Both the position numbers and the translations under genes were made by a program. From NCBI GenBank assembly GCA_963930655.1, contig OZ005607.1, positions 18,922,374 to 18,986,373 on the forward strand: DNA of 64,000 nucleotides, in the 5' to 3' direction. The stretch is from Myrica gale (lineage: Eukaryota; Streptophyta; Magnoliopsida; Fagales; Myricaceae). The notes beneath the pieces were generated by a model. It searched no databases, was not told where the DNA came from, and saw only the letters and a list, made by a program, of their open reading frames with translations. Positions 12,623-24,014 of this stretch are shown here, piece by piece. The stretch's first letter is position 1, and each line of letters begins with the position of its first letter.

Positions 12623-13255
12623 TCTTCCTTCCATGGGTGGCACTCGCAGAGAGTTCAGTTCAAAAGGCTAAAGCCAAGTTGTTACAATTCTCGAGTACAT
12701 AATGAAAAATTCCTACGGAATGGTTGTTTACTTTATCTTGTTGTAACTCTGTTCGCTGATACTCTATTTTTGTACTTTGATTATGTATATTCGTCCTTGA
12801 ACATACAGTTAACTAAAGTACAGGAAGCAACAAACAACTTGTTCCATGGAATGACAGCTAACTAAGTGAGTAGGTTAAATTAAGTAAATAAGAAGCAATT
12901 TCACTTTTCAGAAAAACAAGAATTTCAAAAACAGATAAAAGTGGATGTCACTAGTTGTTCCATTGTTTTGGTATTTTTAAAAGAGTTAATGACCATTTTG
13001 GTCATTGAGGTTTTACACTCTTTTAAAAATAGTCTATGAATTTCAAATTTGCTAAAATTATTTCCTTGGTTATTGTTTGTCGATTTAAGTTTTTGTCAAA
13101 AGGAAAAATTTTGCTATCTCGGGAGTTCATAGAGTTGTGAAGAGAGAGTGTTGGATTTTTAATGCACTTTCTTGGACTCTGGTTTTTCTTTAAAATATTT
13201 TGTCTTTTCAGATTCCTAGAACCCTTCATGTTATGTAACGTTTGTTCAGTTTTTT
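12623..13255. other. Flank shared with copy C
   Basis: This 3' flank of copy A is repeated after copy C (63508-64000), including the stretch AATAAGAAGCAATTTCACTT. The part after 12980 (AATGACCATTTTGGTCATTG) looks like the edge of a small repeat element. No gene is seen. Confidence 0.65.
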
Positions 13256-14516
13256 AGAAGGTCTATAAAATTATCTGATGATCATTTAAACGAGTGTGAT
13301 TGAAAAACAAATCTGTCAAAAAAAATAATCGTAATTAAATCGAGCTTTACAGTAGCAACACATCTCCTTTTTACAAATACTCTCTACTCACCTCATTAAA
13401 AACTCTTCAGGCTGAGATCAGCATGATGTGTAGTAAGTCAAAATTACAAATTGAAATAGAATAGTGGAACTGAGAGTGTCCGATCAACATGTGTTTGCAA
13501 CATGCGTACTTTAATTTTCTCAATTTCTCACAACATTTATCAAATATTTTAATTAGAGTTTGCAAACACATCTGATCCAGTTCGGTGGAAACTGCATGCA
13601 CACGTTTCTAAAAGACGTCAATGCTTACGCTGACGAGTGAGGTGACTTTGCGAGGTCATTGATAAAAGCAATAGCTTTTTCTTTTCCAATTATAAGGACT
13701 AATTCGGCTCTGCGACTGTATAACCGCCGCCAGCTTTTGTCTTTTCTTAGGGAAAGTCCGATGTTTTGGTATTATTTAATTAAAAGTAGTTTGGTTAAGC
13801 CGTCTCTTTCAACTGTAGGCATAGTACAAAACCTATATACCGATGTCGGTGACAAATTTCTTCCACTGCGATCTGCCTCTCTAGTCTTTTTCGGCCATGT
13901 GTCCCACACAACCTTCCAAAGCAACATTTTTCAGCCGGTCATGGATAAACAACTTCTATAGATCGCTCCACTCACTGTGGCTCAATGGATTCTTTTTCTT
14001 TTTTATGAAAAGTTGCATCTTATATATAGAGAACTACAGACAGACTACAGTAGGACGAACGAGAGAAAACAAAACAATCAACTAACAAACCAACAAGAAA
14101 AAACTAAAAGACAATAACTCCTTACTGCACCATTTTTCTTGAACGTCCTAAGAAAAAGCCAACAAATGTCTCATCGATTAAGAAAACAAACAAACTATTA
14201 ATCTATTAATTTTAGGCGAATTCAAAAGCCAGTCACTCGGGCAATGTCAGGGGTGACCCACAAAGCTTTCTGGCTAGAGTAATATTCTAAAGTGTTCCAA
14301 TTACTTTATAGAGATGTCGAGTTATACCTCAAATGGCTCTCTTCAAATTGGTTTAGATTGCAGCACCAAAACCAATTATAATTGGTCACAACTCACGAAG
14401 GTCTTCGCTGAATTTAGGCCAGACAAAGAGTAGGAAAATATCAAAAGCAGAATGCGAGCCGTACACAGTGATTGAAGCCGTACGTGTACTCCCTTGGGCA
14501 GAACCACTTGCGACAA

Positions 14517-14890
14517 GGAAACAGAATCCTTTCAAATATTTTTCACTCAGCACCCTCGCCCACAAACTATCATTTTTCGTTATCATCTTCCAAGCCAACT
14601 TTGAAATCAACACTTGATTTACCTCTGCTGTTCTTCTTATACCCAGCCCCCCTTCACACTTAGGTAAACATATTGACGACCGAGCTTTTTAACGACAAAA
14701 GCCTAGCTTTCTCATCTGAATAGCCCCATCAGAAATTTTTCAAAGCTCTATCAATCTCCTTGCACCAACTCTGCCGCAATAAATAAAAGCTCATCAGATA
14801 AGAAGGTAGAGCAGTAGCCACCGCCTTAATCGTCACCGTCCTTCACGCTTGTGATAGCATCTGAAAGTTCCAAAGGAACAAGCTAATGCT
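14517..14890 (-). mobile_element. LINE reverse-transcriptase C-terminal fragment
   Basis: On the minus strand the frame reads LISKLAWKMITKNDSLWARV, with degraded PSYLMSFYLL and KNFWWG-like blocks upstream. This is the standard region after the RT catalytic core in plant L1-type LINEs. The piece is absent from D2, where the flanks are joined by about 70 other bases. It is a short dead fragment. Confidence 0.65.
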
Positions 14891-15514
14891 GCAAAATGAA
14901 GCATTAACCATGACATTGCACTTGCCATTATTTGAAAATATATTATAGCACAGGTAAAAAGGGCTAAAACCGTATATATTTATATAAAATATAAAATATA
15001 ATTTCTGTGTATGCTATGCTTCTCGTTACAATAAATAGATAAAACTAAAGGAGAAAACAAGTTCTGAAGAAACGATAGAAATTAACACCAATCGGATTGC
15101 TACTCAATTTGTATTCTTTGACCATCTTCGAAAAATCTTAATATACAGTACTATAGTGTGCATGATGATCCCAATGCAAGACGAGTTGGTAGGATTTGTT
15201 CAATAATGTTACGTTAAGGAAATCTACTAGGCTCCTAGCTTGCAATTGTAAATATTGACCACAAAATGAAGAAACTTGACACTACAGCTTATATATTGGA
15301 ATTTATATTTGTTTTTTTATATCACAATCATCACTTTACGTGACTTTGTATAATTTATTTTTGCATAGAATCTTTTCTCATCTACTATTACACTCTACTT
15401 TTTAGTTTTCTTTGGGTCAACTGAAAACAAATTAGTACCTCAAGGAGCCTAAAGAGTGAAAGCTTAGACTTCTTCGATCTCAAACTTTTTCTAACCATTT
15501 TACAGCGAGAGAGG

Positions 15515-15739
15515 TTAGGGTCCTAATGTTAAGGTCCTAAGAGGACCTAATAGAGGGCTGAGATGTTGCCAACACATTAATGAATAAAATGAAGGGTTGA
15601 GATTAAAGAAGCATTAACATTAACAGATCTAAAAAAACCATTACGTGTTTAATCTCAGCAATCTATTCTATTCATTAATGTGTTAGCAACATCTCAGCCC
15701 TCGTTAGTTCCTCTTAGTACCTTAAAATTAGGACCCTAA
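15515..15739. mobile_element. Foldback MITE, 225 bp
   Basis: The left end TTAGGGTCCTAATGTTAAGG pairs with the right end, whose reverse complement starts TTAGGGTCCTAATTTTAAGG. The match continues inward with GGGCTGAGATGTTG and ACACATTAATGAATA in both arms, so each arm is roughly 95 bp. D2 lacks the element at the matching place (near 55040). I could not define a clean target duplication. It lies about 440 bp upstream of the TATA box of the small gene that follows. Confidence 0.8.
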
Positions 15740-15958
15740 GTACAGAAAATTCAATATAAAATACAATAAAGCATAATGTAATTGCTGCTACAGTATTCTC
15801 GTGCTCCAAAAGATTGTTCTTTTCTACTTTGGTCTTACATCCTTGTGCTGAACGCGATTTTTCTTTAATTTCTGTTTTTGTCTTATTACTCTTGTACGCT
15901 CAACGTGATCAAAATTGTTCTTTTCTGTTTTTGTCTTATTACTCTTGTACGCTCAAGG

Positions 15959-15970
15959 CCTATATATACT
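15959..15970 (+). promoter_or_regulatory. TATA box of the CxxC/B3-like gene (D1)
   Basis: CCTATATATACT is preserved in both D copies, about 450 bp upstream of the start codon at 16421. An acceptor-like TTGTAG just upstream of the ATG suggests a 5' leader intron. This is a motif call only. Confidence 0.45.
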
Positions 15971-16420
15971 TGCATTGGCACACCAATAACCCACATGACC
16001 TTGAGTTGCAGAACTTCATACACGAAGACACCGATACCCGTAGCCGATCGATATCGTTCATCAATCCTTCATATATTGGTGATTTTCTTCTTCTTTTCTG
16101 TTTTGAAACTACTACTTTCTGGGCACTTTTTTGTTTGAGGAAAATATTTGCTTTTTATCCACTCACCAAAATTCGTTATATCCATATTCACCTTATCTCT
16201 TATTTTATGTGATTTTCTAAAGTTCTAGATCCATGAACTTTATTTCTAGTTTGACTCGGTGATGAGTCTATATGGCATAAATTGTGCCGATTAGAGATTG
16301 ATTCTGAGAAAATATGAAAGCTCAGATAGAAAGATACTAATAATAACTTCATATAATGCATCATCACTGAGTTCTTTTTCTTCGAATTTGAAAATTGTAG
16401 GACTGGGCGCTAGCTCAACC

Positions 16421-16832
16421 ATGCCCGCAACATGCCCGATATGTAGCCGTGAGACTGCAGAGTTTCAAAAAGTGTTTGAGAAGAAACTGTCAAGCGGAGA
16501 CATAAGAGGAGACCATGGTGTTTATATATCGAAGAACGATGCAGTGAAATTGTGCGGAGAAGAGCTTGCAAATGAGAATGGAGATTGTGAAGTTAATCTG
16601 CGTTTCTATGACGTTCAGAACCACCTCTGGATCGAAAATGCTCTTACGTCGAACTGGTAGAAAACATTTTCTCGCCGGAAAGCTCTGGAAAAATTACCGT
16701 CCTGCGACGGCATATTTTGAAAACGGAGGACGCACAGTGATAGTCTACAGGCTGAGCTGCGGAAGTTGTGGGGAGAACATAGGCTACAAGATTGGAAGGT
16801 TTGAAATCCTTGGACAGCCGATCATACTTTAG
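16421..16832 (+). pseudogene. CxxC/B3-like small gene, frameshifted D1 copy
   Basis: This is the D1 copy of the gene at 55738-56145. The start MPATCPICSRETAEF and the middle LCGEELANENGDCEV are kept. A 4-base insertion (ATCG) just after the codons for HLW shifts the frame, and the normal frame stops at 16660. The remainder, including RTVIVYRLSCGSCGENIGYK, is open in another frame to 16832. Relative to D2 the host reading frame is therefore lost in this copy. Promoter and leader are retained. Confidence 0.7.
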
Positions 16833-17354
16833 CCGAACCTGTGGCACTTTCATTCATGAAAGTATTCCTTACTTGTTTTAAAATAATCGCTAGTTTGTGG
16901 CACTTTTTAAAATATCCTTCCTCAAGTTTTTTAAAATATCCGGTGAAATCACGAAGCTGTGGCACTTTCATTCATGAAAATTAGAATGGAGGACTACAGT
17001 TTGTATTTGTACACGCTGGAGGCCTAATAAGATAGTTACTTCAACTTTGGTGCGTTAGATTGGTTTATCAGATATATATCAGGAGTGCAATTTTCTGGCA
17101 AAATCTCACTTGTTGTACTGCCAGTAATTAATAATATGATATTGTACTGTTTGGCTGCTAGGATATTGTTTCAAGCTCCAAATTATCATTGCTGCAATGT
17201 TGACATCTTTTCTTTTCTTGAAAGTTTAGATTGCACAAGTAATTCTTTCCTTTCTGAATCAAATTAGTGGCAGTTTTAATGTCTAAAATCTTACGATAAA
17301 GTAATCTGCCAAGCTGCCAAATATAATAACAATCAAATTAGGGTTGAGGGTGCC

Positions 17355-17510
17355 ATGCATTTTGCGCTAGCAAAATCTATTTTGTTGACATTAGTCTCCA
17401 TCAACCTTGCGGCGGCTGATCGGGACATAAATAAGACCCAGCAACATCAATCATATCTCATGGTAACCCAAAGTCAAAAAAGAAAAGAAAAGAATGTTAT
17501 ACGGAAGTGA
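17355..17510 (+). CDS. Small secreted-type peptide ORF (D1)
   Basis: A 51-codon frame starts MHFALAKSILLTLVSINLAA and continues with a polar tail ending QSQKRKEKNVIRK. The first 21 residues look like a signal peptide, with a basic residue, a leucine-rich core and an AAA end. The same frame is intact in D2 (56703-56858) with two amino-acid changes (A21 to T, K27 to M). I recognise no family. It might be a real short secreted peptide, or only the first exon of something longer, since GGTAACCC follows the codon for Leu-Met. It is also small enough to be chance. Its preservation is no better than that of nearby non-coding DNA, so selection is not shown. Confidence 0.3.
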   Translation: MHFALAKSILLTLVSINLAAADRDINKTQQHQSYLMVTQSQKRKEKNVIRK

Positions 17511-17730
17511 CGTGCGTAATGAATTTGTTTTCACTTTTCGGGGCTAGCAGATAATAGGAAACTTCCTCTGCCCCTTCACGTTTCAGTATTTTCTTTTCTC
17601 TTTTCTTTAGTTTTCTGTTGTTGCAATTTGGAAAGTTATAAACCAACGTACAGATCGAAGACAAGATTGGAATGAAATACAAATGAATGTTCTTCGATGA
17701 CAATTGTATCTTAAAGATTTGAAGCAGGAC

Positions 17731-17949
17731 ATGCAGTACTTGAAAACTCCAGTAGTACAGAACGAAAAGAAGAAACCTAATATACATCATGTCGACAAGA
17801 CGGAAACCGAAGGATCCTCACTAGATGTGGCTGACCCCACGTTCTTGCTTTCAGCAAACAAATCATTGGCGATCCACACGATCGAGGACAAAAGTGAGAT
17901 ATATACTCTGACAGTGACAGATGCAAACATGTTACGGGCGACGCAGTAA
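17731..17949 (+). CDS. Hypothetical ORF, acidic/lysine-rich (D1)
   Basis: A 72-codon frame starts MQYLKTPVVQNEKKKPNIHH and ends with VTDANMLRATQ. The composition (many D, E, K, T and S) looks protein-like. No domain is recognised. Without a start codon the frame extends upstream to 17701, so it may be a last exon of a lost gene. The D2 copy (57101-57319) differs by one residue. A frame of similar length is open on the opposite strand, which weakens the case. Confidence 0.3.
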   Translation: MQYLKTPVVQNEKKKPNIHHVDKTETEGSSLDVADPTFLLSANKSLAIHTIEDKSEIYTLTVTDANMLRATQ

Positions 17950-18021
17950 ACGATTTTCTTTTGGGTCATTGTACATGTTTCTTTCTCGTAAGAAACCACT
18001 ACTTTCTTTTGTCTTTCCCAC

Positions 18022-18231
18022 TCAGTAAAAAGAAAGAAAATCACCGGTGGCATGCAGTGACTTCATCCACCACATTCGTGCCAATTTTTCCGTCTCCTTC
18101 CTCACTTGCTGAAGCATCTCCTGCATCTGTGACCATTGCTCTGTCACAACTCCAACTTGCTCTACAATTCTTCGCACTATAACCTTGCAAATTCCTGAGC
18201 ATAGGTTATCTTCCAGGGACAATGAGGTCAA
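18022..18231 (-). other. Possible coiled-coil gene remnant (D1)
   Basis: The minus frame reads EQVGVVTEQWSQMQEMLQQV followed by RKETEKLARMWW. Its heptad-like spacing of hydrophobic residues resembles coiled-coil proteins more than random sequence. The same frame occurs in D2 (57392-57601) with one change. No flanking exons were found, so it is a relic or chance. Confidence 0.25.
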
Positions 18232-18239
18232 GATTAATG

Positions 18240-19785
18240 GTAATGATGATCATATTGGCTGTTGGAAATTTAATGCTCCGGGTTCAAACTCCAAACGGAA
18301 AGAGTTTAGTATAAAATAAGGCTTGTGAACTGCTTAAATGACTTTGTCAACATTAGCAAATCCACATATTACAGATTTGCAGAAATTGCAAAGAAGACAA
18401 AGTTAATTAGTTAGTATTCACAGGAATATTCCATTCTATTGTACAAATAACCAACACACTGTACAAAGCATTTCAATGACAGAAAATACAGAGAATTTCC
18501 CATCATCTTCTTTCTTTATCTTCCATCTTCTGCATTTTCAATTCTCACACCGCTTAAGATTTGAAATAGGACAAGCTGACAGTGATATTAACAGTTACAG
18601 AAACTTACCGATTTCAATATTTCTAATTACTTTATAAAATATTGATCGAATGATTAATTTTGTTGCAAAATCCTCACATATCAATTCTCTTTTATTTTCT
18701 GAGGTCCTACATAAATTACTTAATCACCAACAATACATCATCGGCATCTATAGTCACCAAAATTGCAGAATTCAATGAACGTGAAATTAAACCACCAACT
18801 CTTTAAGCTACTACTCAGTTTGCCAAAACGAGAAGAAGAATATAAATGCATAGATCTCTTAAAGAAAACAAAGATATAGGTTCTATGGGTAATAAATACT
18901 GGAAAAAAAATAAGGCTCATATGGCACCTTCTCAATGACGTCACTGGTCAATCCATTTGGGACGCTTGAATTAAAGCCTACCCACTCAAGGGTCGTAGTT
19001 TTTGGGCTGTTAAAGGACCAGGTGATGACTGCTCGGTCTTAGACGCCCTGCGCGTTCCGCCATCGGCCATGTTATCGGTAACAGGAGAACCACGTTTACA
19101 GACACATATATTGAGTGAAGCTAGCAGAAATTATTCCATTTCCTTAAAGAACACCAACGGCTACCAAGCCTGAATCATGAAGTCATACATGCAATCTTAT
19201 TAATATGAGGTTGTTGTATTAGAAATCATTTGCATCAGAAATACATGCCCGGTATCAGCTCATTGAATATCACTGCTGAACATTACCCCACGAAGTTTCC
19301 TGTTTAAGGGCATCTTTTTATTCAGCAAATTTTAAAAAAATTAGTGATATTTTGAAATTGAGGTAGACTAGAATTTTATTGAGTTGTGTAAAAATCGCAG
19401 TTAAAATTTTGATATGTGTTTGAGAAATATTGAAATTTTTTGGAAGTTTATATAGATGGTAAGAAAGTGAAGAGATAGATTATTTGAGTCAATTTTTTAT
19501 ATTTTTAAGAAAGTGAAGAGATAGATTATTTGAGTCAATTTTTTATATTTTTTGTGATATAAAAAGATATTTAATGTGGGAGAGAGACATGATTTTCAAG
19601 TATTTTATTATTATTTTTAAAAATTTTGAAATTAAAATAAAAAGATAAATTATTGTGGGCCACTTAATTGATTTAAAAATTTTTAAAAAATAAAAATTTT
19701 GAGACAAAAATTCATATTTGCATCTAAAAATTCAAAAAATCTCATAAGTTCTGGCAAAATCTGCCCACGTACCATGCCCATGTAA
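18240..19785. other. Non-coding part of D1
   Basis: No gene is seen. Bases 19330-19740 are AT-rich and contain a local direct duplication (AGAAAGTGAAGAGATAGATT twice, near 19460 and 19507) that is single in D2. Confidence 0.45.
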
Positions 19786-20336
19786 ATTGACCTGTAAGTT
19801 CGTAAACCTGTCAAGGAGTGGAATTACTCCTGATTTGGTCACTCACAACACTCTTATAGGTGGGCTTTGCCGAGTTGGGAGATCTAAGGTTGCTTTAAAG
19901 CTACTCCGTAAAATGCTACAATTTGGGCAACATCTAGATTACCAACTTATGCTATTTTGTTGGATGGCCTGTTTAAGAACAAACTATTAACTCAAGCAGT
20001 GACATTATTTCAACAGATGAAAGACAAAAGATTGGAACTTCCTATTATTGTTTATAACATCTTAATTGATGCTATGTGTGATGCCGGTAAACTTACAACT
20101 GCAAGAGAACTCTTTTATAGTCTTCCTACCAAAGGATTGCAACCGGATGTTCGGACGTACACCATAATGATCAAAGGATTTTGCAAAGATAGACTTATAA
20201 ATGAGGCATGTGAACTACTTGAGCAAATGGACAGGAACAATTGCTCACCTAATGACTATACATATAACACAATCATTCAAGGGCTTTTGCTGCATGATGA
20301 GGCATCAAAATCAATTAAGTATATCCAAACGATGCT
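19786..20336 (+). pseudogene. RFL-type PPR gene fragment, D1, part before the CACTA
   Basis: This is the C-terminal part of a P-class pentatricopeptide-repeat protein of the restorer-of-fertility-like group, organelle RNA-binding proteins. Readable repeats include DLVTHNTLIGGLCRVGRSKV, YNILIDAMCDAGKLTTAREL, YTIMIKGFCKDRLINEACEL and YTYNTIIQGLLL. The N-terminal targeting peptide and most repeats are missing. A frame change lies near 19950, where D2 reads through. A CACTA element then splits the gene at 20336, and its last codons continue at 23546. Confidence 0.85.
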
Positions 20337-21599
20337 CACTACTAAAAAAAGGACTTCCAGCGGCGGTCGCTAAAACCGCCGCTACAAGGTGTTTTTAGCC
20401 GCATTTTTTGGAAAGCGCGGCTAAAAATATCCTATAGCGGCGGTCACTGTAGCGGCGGTCAATGACCGCTGCTCTAGGGGGTCTGTAGCGGCGGTCACTG
20501 ACCGCCGCTACAAAGACCGCCACTATAGGGTCTCTTTTAGTGGCGGTCTATATAGAGGAGGTTGTTGACCGCCGCTATAGAGACCCTATAGCCGCGGTTT
20601 CGAATAAACCACGGCTATAGGTCCTACCTCTAGTGGCGGTCAAGTTGACCGCCACTAGAAATATGGTGCCTACAGCGGCGGTCATGACCGCCGCTGTAGG
20701 CTGTACCTTTAGCAGTTTTTTTTTTAAAATGCTACTAAAGATATACCTATACCAGTGGTTTTGACTGAACCGCTGCTATAGGTATATGCGAAAAAAAAAG
20801 AAAAAATTATTATTTATATGTTAATAATTGAAAAAAATAAAATTTTATGTGTTACTTAAGGTTAATAATTATTTTATTGACTATTTATTATACATCAGTG
20901 CAAGGATGGTAAGAAAATAGGAATCTAACCTAATTTGGGCAATTTTCGCGCACGTGTCAGTTTTTTGGTCATAACTTTGGCTACGAGTACCCGATTCGCG
21001 CCCATGACCTCAATTCGGAAAGCTCTTTTCGGCGCGCACGTCCTGGGCACCTAGCTACACTTTGGGTGCGCCTTGTTTCGAGCCCTAAATCCGTTGTTTT
21101 CCCTCACAAAAACCTATTTTTAGTTATGATTTTCTTTCCTTTACCGTTTAGGAATTATTTTTGAACCCGATTAGGGATGAGATTTTAGCTATACCCGGTT
21201 TGTGGTTTTTTTTTGGGACATACACGATTATTTTGAATTGGTTATATGAAATTAGAAATAATGTTATGACAGTTATATCTATGATTGTTATGGTAATTGT
21301 ATTTTTATTGACTAAATCTAAGTAGTTTAGACATCTATTATCATATGCTTATAATGACCAAATATATTTGTAATAATTAGTAATATAATAATATTTAATT
21401 ATGACATATGATTTAATTTCAAACAAAAAAGATATTGTGAGATTAATTACCTTATGCAATTAAAGTACAAAACTTAATATCTGGTCATAGTTATTATGAT
21501 AATTGAATATTTTATTGATTATAATTAACTAATTAATTCTAAGACTAATTTATAATATAAGACTAATTAATTCAGATTCAAAGCAGTATCCCTACCTAA

Positions 21600-22054
21600 A
21601 AACGCTGTCGTTCCTTCCCCCACCTCCCCTCTCCCTTTCTTAAAAAAAAGTCCTCCCGCCCTATAAGTCGACAATTTCCCCTCCCCATGCCCTAAAACGC
21701 GAACCCATCACCCCCGCATTTTCCCCCTTCACCCGACGCCGAACCTCTCCTCGTTTAATTCCCCCCCCCCCGCACAGCCCTCACCCCGGTCCCTCGAGCT
21801 CCCTCTCCTTGCCGTCACTCACCACCCACCATGCCACGCTCCGGCCTCTCTCCCTCTCTCTCTTTCTCCCCCTCTCTTTGGCATTATCTTGTTCTTTTTG
21901 CAATTTCTTTGTTTAAGGTTTTTTTTTACATATCTCTTTTGATTTCAGTTGGGTTTCATTGCTTGGAACCTTTTTTGGATGTATTTGTAGCTATTGACTC
22001 TTATATGGCTTATGAGAGCTTCTGTATGCATCAATGATGTTATTTGGTTCTGTA
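21600..22054 (+). other. C/T-rich leader-like block inside the CACTA
   Basis: From about 21600 the sequence turns C-rich (CCCTCTCCC, a C10 run near 21762), unlike the AT-rich DNA around it. It looks like a promoter and 5' leader, with an ATG at 21831 and an acceptor-like GTAG at the end, just before the captured exons. It may have been captured with them. Confidence 0.35.
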
Positions 22055-22921
22055 GGAAATGAAAGAAGTCAAAGAATCAGTCACAAAATCATACCTTGAT
22101 CAACTAAATGGGTTGCACGATACCTTGGAGGTAAAACAGAGAGAACTGGAGTCAGTCAATAGGATATCTGCTGAACAGAAACATGCTGTGGAAGACCTTA
22201 ACCGAAGGCTTAATGCTTCTATACTGTCATGTATGGAGGCCAATGCAATAATGGAGAAGTAAGACACATTATATGGTCGCTTATTTATGATTTTGATCTT
22301 TGCCCCCAAACATGAGTTTGTTGGAGTTACAAATCATGAAAATATTGTGTTACCATGGTAACATCATATATCTACTTTCCCTAGCTGTAGTATTTTAACC
22401 AAATAGCCCAAATACACCAAGCTAACTCACTAAGGACCCTCCTATCTCCCAGACCATAGAAAAGGGGATTTTAGTGTTTTGAATTCCATTCAGCTCTTCC
22501 TGGTAGCTATAAGATGATAAGCCAGAGAGGTCTCTACCTCCAACATTTCGAAGTTGGCATTGGTTAGTTGCTCAAAATCAGCCATGTATCGTTTTAATTT
22601 GGCAATCCAATGTGCATGTTTAAGCATGGTCTTGAGGTTACTTTTCATGAAGTTACTTGAGCATGTCTTCTAGTGGAATCTGAGAAAGAGAGTTGTTTGC
22701 TAGTGGATACCTTGCGGTCCAAGCTGGTATTGTTGGAGAAACCTTTGTTTACAATTGCTGCTCAAATTTTGTACTTCATTTGCACCTTTAGAGGTTTTAT
22801 CTTGATTGTTTTTTTCCTGCAGGAACACAATAGGCAAAAGTTGGTCGTCTCTAACAATAAAGTCCGACAGCTGGAGACTCAAGTTTGTGAAGAGCAGCTA
22901 GCCTCTGCAAATGGAAGAAAG
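22055..22921 (+). pseudogene. Captured coiled-coil gene fragment (FHA-domain protein-like) in the CACTA
   Basis: Three exon pieces with intact intron borders are visible. The first, about 22055-22257, encodes KEVKESVTKSYLDQLNGLHD, VKQRELESVNRISAEQKHAV and EDLNRRL and ends at a GTAAGA donor. The second, about 22674-22723, encodes ESEKESCLLVDTLRSKL. The third, 22823-22921, lies after a TTTTTTTCCTGCAG acceptor and encodes HNRQKLVVSNNKVRQLETQV then CEEQLASANGRK before a GTATTT donor. All parts are heptad-rich coiled coil. The wording recalls the C-terminal half of plant SMAD/FHA-domain proteins (the Arabidopsis AT2G45460 type), from memory only. N-terminal exons are absent. Kept introns show DNA-level capture, not retroposition. 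Confidence 0.6.
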
Positions 22922-23542
22922 GTATTTATAGGTCTTTCACTTTTGTATATATTATATTCAAGTGTAATTTATTGTTTGGGATTTTATTCACCTGAAAATA
23001 GATGCGGAGGCTAATGCTTATTCTAATGGGCATTCAAAATATGAGTATCTTGTCACAACTAACACTATGGTCTTGTTCCAATTCTTCCGACAATGAGTTT
23101 CATGTTTCTTATTTCTCCTAGTACCATTTTTCCTTTTTTTTTTTGTTTCCTATGTTACTCTTGCTTTTGAAGTCATCAGGTCATAGTATGCTTTTCCCAG
23201 TCAATTTATGTGTATGATTTTTGACCCTGCAAACTTATAGCGGCGGTCACTGATCGCGACTATAGGTTGAACATGACCGCCGCTATAGACCTATTGCAGC
23301 GGTCATATTAGGTTTGTAGCGGCGGTCACTGACCGCCGCTACAGACCTTCAGCGCAACTGCGCTCGGGTTTATAGCGGCGGTTCCGACCGCTGCTACGTG
23401 ACCGTCGCTATAGACCCGATGTCTTCACCAGCGGTCACCGAAACCGCCGCGATAGATCTATGCCGACGGAGCTATAGCAGCGGTTTTTTGACCTATAGCA
23501 GCGGTTTACGACCGCTGCTATAGGTCATTTTTTTTTGTAGTG

Positions 23543-23650
23543 GCTTGGCAAAGGTTTCTCTGCAGATGCAACCTTTGTAACCATGTTTGTCGACTTGTTG
23601 TGTGCTGATCAGCCAGATAAAATTGTTCAGGGGTTTTTTCAAAAGTCTTA
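23543..23650 (+). pseudogene. RFL-type PPR gene fragment, D1, part after the CACTA
   Basis: This is the continuation of the split PPR fragment: GCTTGGCAAAGGTTTCTCTG encodes the end corresponding to GKGFSADATIVTMFVDLLSA in D2. It closes with a KIVQGFF-type tail. Together with 19786-20336 it forms one broken gene. Confidence 0.8.
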
Positions 23651-24014
23651 AAATTTTCTAATTTTTCAAAATGACGAAAAATTATAAGGGGGATATGTCT
23701 TTCCATGTCCTTGGACTAGTTTGTTTGGTGCTGCTCCTCTTTTGTTATCTTTCCTCCCAATAATCTGTGAACTCCTGGTTTGAGCTAGGTCTGTCTTTCT
23801 AATGTTGATTTCATAATGCGGCTTATGTTATTAGCAGTCTTTGTTGATTATGATTGTGTGCTCATTGGCCCATCTAGAGTACTAGGATGTTTTAAATGAA
23901 ATATAGATGTTTTGGGATTGTGAAAAAAAAGTTGCACATTCATTCTTAAAATCCATTTTGGACTTGAGTGATGTATTAGTTGCACTTCAAATGTAGTATT
24001 GAGGCTGATATTGA

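Larger units (their letters stand above)
20337..23542. mobile_element. CACTA (En/Spm) element with captured gene, 3206 bp
   Basis: The element starts CACTACTAAAAAAAGGA and ends TTTTTTTTTGTAGTG. The 3 bases GCT occur on both sides (20334-20336 and 23543-23545), while the D2 copy of the PPR gene has the uninterrupted site GATGCTTGGC with a single GCT. Both subterminal regions (20355-20780 and 23230-23530) are dense in AGCGGCGGTC and its complement, typical of CACTA transposase-binding arrays. No transposase is visible, so it is non-autonomous. The interior carries fragments of a host gene. Confidence 0.95.
13256..23905. repeat. Segmental duplication, unit D1
   Basis: This segment aligns in the same order and strand with 53672-60012 (D2). 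Agreement is moderate at the left end (13256-13900) and very high from about 16900 to 19300, where only scattered differences are seen. Sequences present in D1 but not D2 are a LINE piece (14517 on), a foldback MITE (15515-15739) and a CACTA element (20337-23542). Confidence 0.9.

Noticed and set aside
17497-18053. Minus-strand frames opposite the hypothetical ORF in D1 (and 56888-57423 in D2)
   Set aside because: They are conserved only because the whole segment is almost identical. Hydrophobic, low-complexity translation without domains.
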